Source of the DNA: Salinivirga sp035268865
GTDB taxonomy: Bacteria > Bacteroidota > Bacteroidia > Bacteroidales > Salinivirgaceae
Reading direction: 5' to 3'
DNA: 46,915 nt
Assembly: GCF_035268865.1 (NCBI RefSeq)
Contig: NZ_DATFKB010000134.1
Coordinates: forward strand, 1-46,915
Below are positions 1 through 6,499 of this stretch, one piece after another. The notes beneath the pieces are model-generated. The model had not been told where the DNA came from, did no database searches, and worked only from the letters and a program-made list of their open reading frames with translations. Each line of letters opens with the position of its first letter. Position 1 is the stretch's first letter. The translations under genes and the position numbers were made by a program.

Positions 1-1
1 A

Positions 2-235
2 GCCACTTCGAAAATTAATAAATCAATGTCGAATATCGACAGTAGCAGTACAGTGGCAAGGCTGGAACGAATGAAGGATAAAGTCGATCAGCAAGAGGCT
101 ATGGCTGAAGCTTATGGCGAAATTGCCAATGAAAGCAAATCAGTTGATGATGAAATTGATGATGTGCTTAAAGATGAACCGAAAAGCAAAGCATCTGATG
201 CGCTTGCAGATTTGAAAGCAAAATTGAATAAATAA
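2..235 (+). CDS. pspA: PspA/IM30 family envelope-stress protein, C-terminal end (5' cut by window)
   Basis: The reading frame is open from base 2, so the ATG at 26 is an internal methionine of a longer protein that begins outside the window. The visible 77 residues are acidic and helical and carry the MSNIDSSSTVARLERMKDKV stretch, which is typical of the distal helices of PspA/IM30 (Vipp1-like) proteins. Family members are peripheral membrane proteins that form ESCRT-III-like assemblies and protect damaged membranes; that is family knowledge. The stop is followed by a hairpin at 242-267 and then a DUF4178 gene 53 bases on, the first of several envelope genes in the same direction. With only the C-terminal third visible, a tailored PspA paralogue rather than the housekeeping one is possible and seems likely from the neighbours. 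Confidence 0.72.
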   Translation, partial: ATSKINKSMSNIDSSSTVARLERMKDKVDQQEAMAEAYGEIANESKSVDDEIDDVLKDEPKSKASDALADLKAKLNK

Positions 236-241
236 TTTGTC

Positions 242-267
242 TATGGTGCATCTCAGGGTGCACCATA
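242..267 (+). terminator. Perfect 9-bp hairpin between pspA and the DUF4178 gene
   Basis: TATGGTGCA at 242-250 pairs perfectly with TGCACCATA at 259-267 around an 8-base loop. It is followed by TTTCTATAATATC rather than a clean T run, so it may be a leaky terminator or an RNA-processing or 3'-stabilising element. It would allow more PspA than downstream products from one transcript. The function is inferred. Confidence 0.5.
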
Positions 268-288
268 TTTCTATAATATCGACATATA

Positions 289-828
289 ATGGGTCTTTTC
301 GATCGTTTTAAGAAAAATAAAAAAGAATATGATGTAACCGACATGCAGGTTACCGACCTCGATAGGGGATTTGTATTTGAATATGACCTCAAAACCTGGG
401 AAGTGCAGGAGGTTTATAAATATGATTGGGGAGACCATTTCTTTTCATACGAATACAAAATATCATCAGGTTCCGAAACACATTTTTTAAGTGTGGAAGA
501 TGATGATGAACTTTTTGTGGTGCTCAGTCAGAAATCCAATATAAGAAAGATAGGTGAAGATTTACCAGAGCTATTGGCTGATGAAAAACCACCAAAAAAA
601 ATAGAGTTTGATGATAAAACCTTTTTCCTTGAAGAGGAATCACCGGGATATTTTTGTAATTTGACCAAATCAAAAGATACCTGGGTAGAATTAATCTCGT
701 GGACCTATTTAAACGAAAATGAGGACGAAGTTATAGACCTTGAACAGTGGGGCGAACGAGAATTTGAAGCCTCAGTGGGCAAAATCATCAAACCATTTGA
801 GATATCGAATATTTTGCCCGCAGAATAA
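289..828 (+). CDS. DUF4178 domain protein of the PspA operon
   Basis: A 179-residue soluble acidic protein with no signal peptide or membrane segment. The central part has the DUF4178 pattern: a WEVQEVYKYDW strand-turn-strand, then a G-x-E-x-x-x-L-x-V-E-x-D-D segment (about residues 60-75), a KIEFDDKTFFLEEES strand and a late W-x-Y segment. The biochemical role of DUF4178 is not established. The family is repeatedly found beside PspA-like, DUF350 and spermidine-synthase-like genes, and this neighbourhood fits. The start is the ATG at 289, 53 bases after pspA; the gene ends 37 bases before the lipoprotein gene. It is probably a cytoplasmic partner at the inner membrane, which is inference from context only. 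Confidence 0.72.
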   Translation: MGLFDRFKKNKKEYDVTDMQVTDLDRGFVFEYDLKTWEVQEVYKYDWGDHFFSYEYKISSGSETHFLSVEDDDELFVVLSQKSNIRKIGEDLPELLADEKPPKKIEFDDKTFFLEEESPGYFCNLTKSKDTWVELISWTYLNENEDEVIDLEQWGEREFEASVGKIIKPFEISNILPAE

Positions 829-865
829 TAACTAAATTACAATGTAAAATATAAAAGCATAGTTT

Positions 866-1606
866 ATGAAGATTTTAAAGTATATATTTTTTACAGGCAT
901 GATTTTTCTGCTTGCCGGGTGTATAAGTCCGACCAGGTACCAAAAATCACCTGTCGATAAGCTGGTTAAACAGCTGAGCAATGAGCAGGATTTTTCTATC
1001 ATCTTGTATGATATGAATTATGATGAACGCTCGAATGACTACAAGCATCAGTACCAGGTGCTTATTCCCAAAAAAGATACCGTGCTGGCTGAAATTACAC
1101 CCTGGTATACCGTAAGCGACGTGTTTTTTCAAAAACACGTAGACAACATGGGCATGGAAATCACCGCTAAAGTCGATGGTAAGCTCACTAAAAAAGCGGC
1201 ACCCCCCGGGTACAATCACTACGTAGGAAACCAACGTTACGGCCAGTGGACTAATCGCAATGGGAATTCCTTCTGGGAGTTTTACGGGAGGTATGCTTTT
1301 ATGAGCTCCATGTTTCACATGATGTCGAATCCCGTGCAGCGCTCTTACTATAACAATTATAGGAGCAATTACTATGGGTCGAGAAGTTATTATGGCCCCA
1401 CAAGAAACGGCCGAAATTATTACGGTACACAGAGCCGGTATAACCAAAACCGCCAGTCTACTGCCTGGAACCGGAAAGGTAACACATTCAAATCCAAGGT
1501 GCGCAGTCGTGTAAAGCAAAGTGCTATAAAGTCGCGCAGAACACGCAGCAGTTCCCGATACAGTTCCTCCAGTTACCGGTCACGAGGCGGAGGCTTTGGA
1601 AAATAG
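866..1606 (+). CDS. Lipoprotein with Tyr/Arg/Ser/Gly-rich C-terminal tail (DUF4247/DUF1190-like)
   Basis: A 246-residue predicted lipoprotein. Residues 1-18 form a type II signal peptide with lipobox L-A-G-C, so Cys19 would be lipidated. Residues about 25-125 form a small mixed domain. From about residue 150 the chain is low complexity, full of Tyr, Asn, Arg, Ser and Gly, becomes strongly basic, and ends in GGGFGK. The same architecture (lipoprotein head plus S/R/G tail) is known for DUF1190 lipoproteins such as E. coli YgiB/YjfM and for DUF4247 proteins, which also sit near PspA-like, DUF350 and polyamine-related genes. I cannot assign it firmly to either family. It lies between the DUF4178 and DUF350 genes with gaps of 37 and 43 bases. 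The basic tail could bind anionic lipid or cell wall, or be a modification substrate; both are inference. Confidence 0.65.
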   Translation: MKILKYIFFTGMIFLLAGCISPTRYQKSPVDKLVKQLSNEQDFSIILYDMNYDERSNDYKHQYQVLIPKKDTVLAEITPWYTVSDVFFQKHVDNMGMEITAKVDGKLTKKAAPPGYNHYVGNQRYGQWTNRNGNSFWEFYGRYAFMSSMFHMMSNPVQRSYYNNYRSNYYGSRSYYGPTRNGRNYYGTQSRYNQNRQSTAWNRKGNTFKSKVRSRVKQSAIKSRRTRSSSRYSSSSYRSRGGGFGK

Positions 1607-1649
1607 TGTGAATCGCTTTTAAAGGCATTAATATTTAAAAAGATTAGCC

Positions 1650-2528
1650 ATGGAAGAATTATTGCAAAACGAATATATCATTTATCTGATTAATACAGTT
1701 GCATACCTTTTAAATGCATTTGTGTTGTTTTTAATTGGTAAAGTGAGCTATCAGCTTTTTCACCCCAAAATTAATGTGAAAAATGAATTGGTAGAAAAAG
1801 ATAACCTGGCATTTGCCATTGCACATGCCGGATATTTTACCGGTATTTTACTTGCCGTTGGTAGTGCCATTATCGGGCCTTCGCACGGCCTGTGGCAAGA
1901 TCTGTTCGATATATCCACTTACGGTTTAATGGCCATTGTGCTATTGAACTTCAGTACTATTATTACAGATAAAATTCTGTTAAGGCATTTTAGTGTGCGT
2001 AAAGAGATTGTCGACGACAGAAATGCAGGTACAGGCGTTGTAGAAGCAGCCAATGCCATTGCAAGTGGTCTGGTTTTAATGGGCGCTGTTACCGGAGAAA
2101 ACCATACCGGCATGTCGGGCTATGTAACTGCCTTAATATTTTGGGCTATAGGTCAGGCGGCAGTTATTTTCATTGCCTGGGTTTATAACCTTATTACAAG
2201 TTACAGCATCCACAAAGAAATAGAAAAAGACAATGTTGCTGTAGGTGTAGGTTTTGCAGGAGCAATTATAGCAATAGCCAACCTCGTACGTTATGCGTTG
2301 GCTGGCGATTTTGAAAGTTGGTCGGTAACCTTTTCAGATGTTGGGTTCGAAATTGTGCTGGGTTTGATATTATTGCCAGTGGTCCGTTTCCTGACAGACA
2401 AAATTTTACTCCCGGGGCAAAAACTTACCGATGAGCTGGTGAATCAGGAAAAAGCCAACATAGGAGCAGGCCTGATAGAAGCCTTTGCCTATATTGGTGG
2501 TTCAGTTTTAATAACCTGGTGTTTATAA
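1650..2528 (+). CDS. Tandem DUF350 integral membrane protein
   Basis: A 292-residue membrane protein with about eight hydrophobic helices arranged as two similar halves. Each half contains the DUF350 signature around an E-K-D-N element followed by A-x-A and a glycine-rich helix (EKDNLAFAIAHAGYF near residue 50; EKDNVAVGVGFAGA near residue 192). Single-domain homologues include E. coli YjfL; the two-domain form is also known. Activity is unknown, though transport or a membrane scaffold for PspA has been considered for such families. The gene begins 43 bases after the lipoprotein gene and ends just before a strong hairpin at 2542-2589. Family assignment is good; function is open. Confidence 0.8.
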   Translation: MEELLQNEYIIYLINTVAYLLNAFVLFLIGKVSYQLFHPKINVKNELVEKDNLAFAIAHAGYFTGILLAVGSAIIGPSHGLWQDLFDISTYGLMAIVLLNFSTIITDKILLRHFSVRKEIVDDRNAGTGVVEAANAIASGLVLMGAVTGENHTGMSGYVTALIFWAIGQAAVIFIAWVYNLITSYSIHKEIEKDNVAVGVGFAGAIIAIANLVRYALAGDFESWSVTFSDVGFEIVLGLILLPVVRFLTDKILLPGQKLTDELVNQEKANIGAGLIEAFAYIGGSVLITWCL

Positions 2529-2541
2529 AAAACAAAGCTTT

Positions 2542-2589
2542 AATACAGCCATACCATACCTTGCTAAAATAGTTTGGTATGGCTGTATT
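2542..2589 (+). terminator. Perfect 15-bp inverted repeat after the DUF350 gene
   Basis: AATACAGCCATACCA at 2542-2556 pairs perfectly with TGGTATGGCTGTATT at 2575-2589 over an 18-base loop. No T run follows, so this may be a factor-dependent or partial terminator, or an mRNA stabiliser that splits the operon before the aminopropyltransferase gene at 2685. A second, weaker repeat (TGTTGAG 2627-2633 / CTCAACA 2654-2660) lies just before that gene. Confidence 0.55.
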
Positions 2590-2684
2590 GTGAGGCTTAT
2601 TGACATAAATTCAAATAAAAACAGTATGTTGAGAGGAAGCAAATCGTTGTCCGCTCAACAATGAAAAATCTAAAATAATCTTTT

Positions 2685-4226
2685 ATGCCTTTCCGTTCAC
2701 GGATTCTAAAAATGGCCATCTTTGCTACCGGACTATCGGGCATAGTGGCCGAATATATCCTTTCAACCCTGGCAACCTATTTTCTTGGCGATTCTGTAAT
2801 GCAATGGACACTCATTGTAAGTATCATGATGTTCTCAATGGGGCTTGGCAGCCGCATCAGTAAGTATTTTCAGGGGAATTTATTGCAAATTTTCATTTTT
2901 ATTGAGTTTGCACTCTCTCTTGTAGTGGCCTATTCATCGATTATTGCCTATACTGCCGCAGCATTTACAATTTACACGGGTGCCATAATTTATACGCTCA
3001 GTATTCTAATTGGTCTTATGATTGGTATGGAAATTCCACTTGTAATCAGGCTCAACAATTCATTTGAAATTCTGAGGGTCAATATTTCATCTGTAATGGA
3101 GCAGGATTATTACGGCAGCCTGGCCGGGGGATTATTTTTTGCTTTTATTGGCTTGCCCTACCTTGGGATTACATTTACGCCTTTTGTACTTGGAATGATC
3201 AATTTTGTGGTGGCACTTTCACTCTTTTTCATTCTAAGGCCCAAAATCAAAAAGCATATTCGTATTTCCGTGCAACTGGCTTCTATAGTGGTTGGAGCAA
3301 CTATTATTCTGGGCTTTTTTGTTGCCGAGCCCATTATCCTTTTTGGTGAGCAGAAAAAATATAAAGACAAGGTTATTTTTGAGGAGCAGAGTCGTTATCA
3401 AAAAATTGTAATGACCCAGTGGAAGGACAATTATTGGCTTTTTATCAATGGAAATCAGCAATTAAGTACGCTTGATGAAGCCATGTATCATGAGCCTATG
3501 GTGCATCCCGTAATGAAAACGGTACAGTATCCGCAGCAAGTACTCATTTTAGGTGGAGGCGACGGATGCGCTGCCCGGGAAGTACTTAAATATAAAGTTA
3601 CCGAACAAATCACCCTGGTCGATCTTGATCCGGTGATGACGGAGTTGGGCAAGAACCATCCGGTAATGGTTGAAATGAATGAAAATGCTTTGAATAATGC
3701 TAGGGTGAGTATAGTCAATAAAGATGCTTATAAATTTTTAAGTGAAACCAACCGCTTTTATGATGTAATTATTATTGACCTGCCCGATCCGAAAACAATT
3801 GAGCTGGGAAGAATGTATTCTAAAGAGTTTTATCGGCTGTGCTACAAGCACCTGCGGCCCGGCGGCGCGATGGTAACACAGGCAGGTAGTCCATATTTTG
3901 CTACGAGGGCGTTCCGCTGTATTGATAAAACCGTAGCAGCAGCAGGATTTGAGACAGTTCAGTTACACAACCAAATTCTTACGCTTGGCGAATGGGGCTG
4001 GATAATGGGTGTTAAAGAGGGCACTAATGAACGTGTAAAAGCACATTTGCATAAACTTCAATTTGATGATATTGAAACACATTGGATCAATAATGAAGCC
4101 ATGAAGCTGATCACATCCTTTGGGAAAGATTATTATGGTCAGGAAGTAGGAAAAGTTGAAGTCAACAAAATTCATAATCCGGTATTGTATAAATATTACC
4201 TTAATGGTAATTGGGATCTTTATTAA
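2685..4226 (+). CDS. Membrane-anchored spermidine synthase-like aminopropyltransferase
   Basis: A 513-residue two-part protein. Residues about 5-215 form some seven transmembrane helices. Residues about 230-460 form a spermidine-synthase fold: YQKIV near 240, YHE at 268-270, the GGGDG nucleotide loop at 290-294, VDLD at 312-315 and the catalytic-region DLPDP at 365-369. Enzymes of this family transfer the aminopropyl group of decarboxylated S-adenosylmethionine to a polyamine. The key acidic residues look intact, so it is probably active rather than a relic, but the acceptor is unknown and could be membrane-bound. It follows the DUF350 gene by 156 bases and is 11 bases from the rhomboid gene. 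No speD or speE gene for soluble polyamine synthesis is in the window. Confidence 0.85.
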   Translation: MPFRSRILKMAIFATGLSGIVAEYILSTLATYFLGDSVMQWTLIVSIMMFSMGLGSRISKYFQGNLLQIFIFIEFALSLVVAYSSIIAYTAAAFTIYTGAIIYTLSILIGLMIGMEIPLVIRLNNSFEILRVNISSVMEQDYYGSLAGGLFFAFIGLPYLGITFTPFVLGMINFVVALSLFFILRPKIKKHIRISVQLASIVVGATIILGFFVAEPIILFGEQKKYKDKVIFEEQSRYQKIVMTQWKDNYWLFINGNQQLSTLDEAMYHEPMVHPVMKTVQYPQQVLILGGGDGCAAREVLKYKVTEQITLVDLDPVMTELGKNHPVMVEMNENALNNARVSIVNKDAYKFLSETNRFYDVIIIDLPDPKTIELGRMYSKEFYRLCYKHLRPGGAMVTQAGSPYFATRAFRCIDKTVAAAGFETVQLHNQILTLGEWGWIMGVKEGTNERVKAHLHKLQFDDIETHWINNEAMKLITSFGKDYYGQEVGKVEVNKIHNPVLYKYYLNGNWDLY

Positions 4227-4237
4227 TTAATTTGGTT

Positions 4238-4810
4238 ATGAAAAAACAAGCACTACTAAAAGCACTGAAGATCAGCCTGATTCTGTTGGGTGTAATTTGG
4301 GTGGTGTACATCGCCGATTTGCTGGTCCCCTACGATTTTAATCACTCCGGTATTGTACCTCGCTCGGTGAACGGATTGAAAGGTATATTTCTGAGTCCGT
4401 TTATTCATGCAAATTTGATACACATCCTTAGTAATACACTGCCACTGCTTGTCCTCACATTCTTATTGTTTGCCTTTTATCCCAAACAGGCATGGTTTGT
4501 GATCTTGCTTTCAATTGTGCTGGGCGGAATTGCTGTTTGGCTAGTAGCGCGGCCTGCAGCACACGTCGGTGCCAGTGGTTTAATTTATGCATTGGCGGCA
4601 TTTCTTGTAACAGCAGGTTTTTTAGCACGTTCCTTCACATCATTGATTGTCTCTGTGTTGGTTGTAGCGCTTTATGGAGGTTTGGTTTGGGGGGTATTCC
4701 CTTCCCGTCCATGGATTTCGTGGGAAGGACATTTGTTTGGTGCTGCAGCAGGCGTTTTACTTGCCTTTTTACTTAAGAAAAATATTCAAAAGCAGGGTCA
4801 GGCAAAATAA
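4238..4810 (+). CDS. Rhomboid family intramembrane serine protease
   Basis: A 190-residue membrane protein with about six helices. It has the rhomboid pattern: H57-A-N-L-I-H62 in helix 2, then the catalytic serine in G-A-S113-G-L and the catalytic histidine in G-H165-L-F-G. The Ser-His dyad is complete, so it should cleave transmembrane substrates inside the bilayer. I start it at the ATG at 4238, 11 bases after the preceding stop, rather than the TTG at 4211 that would overlap that gene. It is the last gene of the PspA/polyamine operon. Its substrate may be an operon member or a membrane-stress regulator, which is speculation from position. Confidence 0.87.
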   Translation: MKKQALLKALKISLILLGVIWVVYIADLLVPYDFNHSGIVPRSVNGLKGIFLSPFIHANLIHILSNTLPLLVLTFLLFAFYPKQAWFVILLSIVLGGIAVWLVARPAAHVGASGLIYALAAFLVTAGFLARSFTSLIVSVLVVALYGGLVWGVFPSRPWISWEGHLFGAAAGVLLAFLLKKNIQKQGQAK

Positions 4811-4875
4811 CACAAAGCACAAACCCCGATTTCAAATTGTCGCAGGTTAAATTTAAATTCAAATATTTTTTAACG

Positions 4876-5979
4876 CTATTTCTTTCGCTGACTGACTTTC
4901 ACCGTATAAATATCTACCCCGCGTCGTTTTCCTTTGAGTTTGATGTTATCGAGTTTTCTGAAATTGAAAATCTTGTTCTCCGGCAACATGTTGTATAGTT
5001 CACCTGATATCAACAGTGTGGCACGGTAGTCATTACAAACAGACTCAATTCGTGCTGCTGTATTGATGGTATCGCCATTATAGGAGATGTCGCGCCGAAT
5101 TTGGCCAACCTGTAATACCATTACCTTGCCTGCATGCATTCCGGCTTTAAATTCGGGTACGAATCCGTATCTCCGGTTGTAATAACGGCTTCGCCTCTGC
5201 ACCAGGCGGTTAAAGGCTACAAAGGCTTTCAGACAATTTAGGCGTGTAGTACCGTCTTTTATACTCCATGAAATAATTGCCCCATCGCCGAGATACTGGT
5301 AAATTTCGCCCCGGTAATTGTCAACCACGGCCATATCGTTAAACACATCCTGTACCAGGTGACTGAATTTTTTATGTCCAAGTTTTTCGGCAATGGTGGT
5401 TGATTTTTTCATATCTACAAACATGAAAATTCTCTCCTGCTCAACAGGCCTGTTAAGTAACCCAAAGACCCAGTTGCGTATATTTCTGCGACCAACGCGT
5501 CTGATCATTTCGTGAAAAAGGGTAATTAAAAAACCGGATACATAAAAATATACCAGGAACCGCACGAAATGTATGTTCATGTCGGGTATTTGGTTTAAAA
5601 TTTCTGTGTAATTGGTTTCAGTAAATGTAGTCAGGGGTAAACGCGCTGCTATGAGTATTAAAATAAATGCCGAGGCCAGATAAAGAATGGACTTGAAAAA
5701 AGTAATAAGTCGCCTCGGGAAAAATCGTCTGAACCGGTAGGGGAACAGGCCATCGATGATGGAAAAGAGCACTGCGATGAAAATACTCAACACAGTCATT
5801 ACCAGATATGTATTGTCAACTTCTAAAAAATTAAGGTAAACCTTAAATATTTGGTTTTCGCCCGTAAGAAAAGCATAGAAAAGGAAGCTCGCAAACCAAA
5901 AGAAAAAATGAAAAAAAATATTTCTTAAAATCCGGTTAAAACGTATGACGATTTTCTCTTTTGAAAACATAGGTTGCAT
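4876..5979 (-). CDS. Membrane class III adenylate/guanylate cyclase
   Basis: A 367-residue protein. The N-terminal half has four hydrophobic helices (about 22-40, 55-78, 92-112, 138-157). Residues about 180-365 form a class III cyclase homology domain. The two metal-binding aspartates are D189 (FVDMKKST) and D232 (LGDGAI); D303, N306 and R310 in G-D-T-I-N-T-A-A-R match the purine-specificity and transition-state positions, so the site looks complete and the product is probably cAMP. A TATCTTTG box on the same strand at 5993-6000 lies just upstream and would give a very short leader; the ATG at 5970 (Met4) is an alternative start. The gene converges on the rhomboid gene with 65 bases between and is transcribed alone. 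No cAMP receptor gene is in the window. Confidence 0.85.
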   Translation of the reverse strand: MQPMFSKEKIVIRFNRILRNIFFHFFFWFASFLFYAFLTGENQIFKVYLNFLEVDNTYLVMTVLSIFIAVLFSIIDGLFPYRFRRFFPRRLITFFKSILYLASAFILILIAARLPLTTFTETNYTEILNQIPDMNIHFVRFLVYFYVSGFLITLFHEMIRRVGRRNIRNWVFGLLNRPVEQERIFMFVDMKKSTTIAEKLGHKKFSHLVQDVFNDMAVVDNYRGEIYQYLGDGAIISWSIKDGTTRLNCLKAFVAFNRLVQRRSRYYNRRYGFVPEFKAGMHAGKVMVLQVGQIRRDISYNGDTINTAARIESVCNDYRATLLISGELYNMLPENKIFNFRKLDNIKLKGKRRGVDIYTVKVSQRKK

Positions 5980-5992
5980 TTACAATTCAAAG

Positions 5993-6000
5993 CAAAGATA
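5993..6000 (-). promoter_or_regulatory. Bacteroidota -7 box for the cyclase gene
   Basis: On the minus strand this reads TATCTTTG, an exact match to the TAnnTTTG -7 consensus of the phylum, about 14 bases before the cyclase start. No TTG is seen at the usual -33 distance. Confidence 0.42.
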
Positions 6001-6267
6001 AACATTTGCCGGAGAGGTGAGGTCTTTTTATAAAACACAGACTCATCATTATTGCAAGGCACCGCTGGCCAGGGAAAACACATCCTTAACAATATGCTGA
6101 TGTTGCAATGGTAAATGATTTAAGCCACATTGTTGCTCTGATAGTGTAATTAATGATTTAAAAGAAAAAATACAATTGCAACTTGTTACTAATTGGTGTT
6201 TTCGTTAATTGTTTTATTTTTATAAGATAAACCAATTAAATGAATCGAACATGATTTTTTTTAATCA

Positions 6268-6415
6268 AAACACACACGATTATGATTAAAATAAATTCAT
6301 GTGAGTTCCTGAATATGAAGTCCGCTAAATGGCAGATAGTTTCTTCATTTTCAGAAAACCAAAAATTATAAACAGATGAAACAAACATGATTAAAATAAT
6401 TATTAAACACACACG
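6268..6415 (+). repeat. Two short words repeated in reversed order upstream of the TPR kinase
   Basis: Word A, AAACACACACG, occurs at 6268-6278 and 6405-6415. Word B, ATGATTAAAATAA, occurs at 6282-6294 and 6387-6399. The order is A-B then B-A on the same strand, spaced about 90 bases apart. They could be paired binding sites, or chance in AT-rich DNA. Confidence 0.45.
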
Positions 6416-6499
6416 CAGGAATGATTATTTTACATCATGCGGTTCCATCCCGATTGGTGTCGGGACAGGTAATGACCTTTGAAAATTAAAAATAAACAT

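Larger units (their letters stand above)
5980..6499. other. 520-base non-coding region with short rearranged repeats
   Basis: This divergent spacer between the cyclase and the TPR kinase has no credible reading frame on either strand. It holds the cyclase promoter box at its left edge. Two 11-13 base words recur in swapped order: AAACACACACG (6268-6278 and 6405-6415) and ATGATTAAAATAA (6282-6294 and 6387-6399). A small hairpin, TCCCG 6448-6452 with CGGGA 6461-6465, lies shortly before the kinase start. The rest is AT-rich and I see nothing else in it. Confidence 0.6.

Noticed and set aside
947..1519. 190-codon open frame antisense to the tailed lipoprotein gene
   Set aside because: It mirrors the biased Tyr/Arg/Ser codons of the lipoprotein gene and has no family motif or promoter.
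2..4810. Phage-defence island interpretation of the PspA operon
   Set aside because: No nuclease, NTPase sensor, toxin or integrase is present; an envelope role fits better.
4811..4875. Terminator between rhomboid and cyclase genes
   Set aside because: AT-rich sequence with only weak, imperfect pairing; no stem long enough to support a call.
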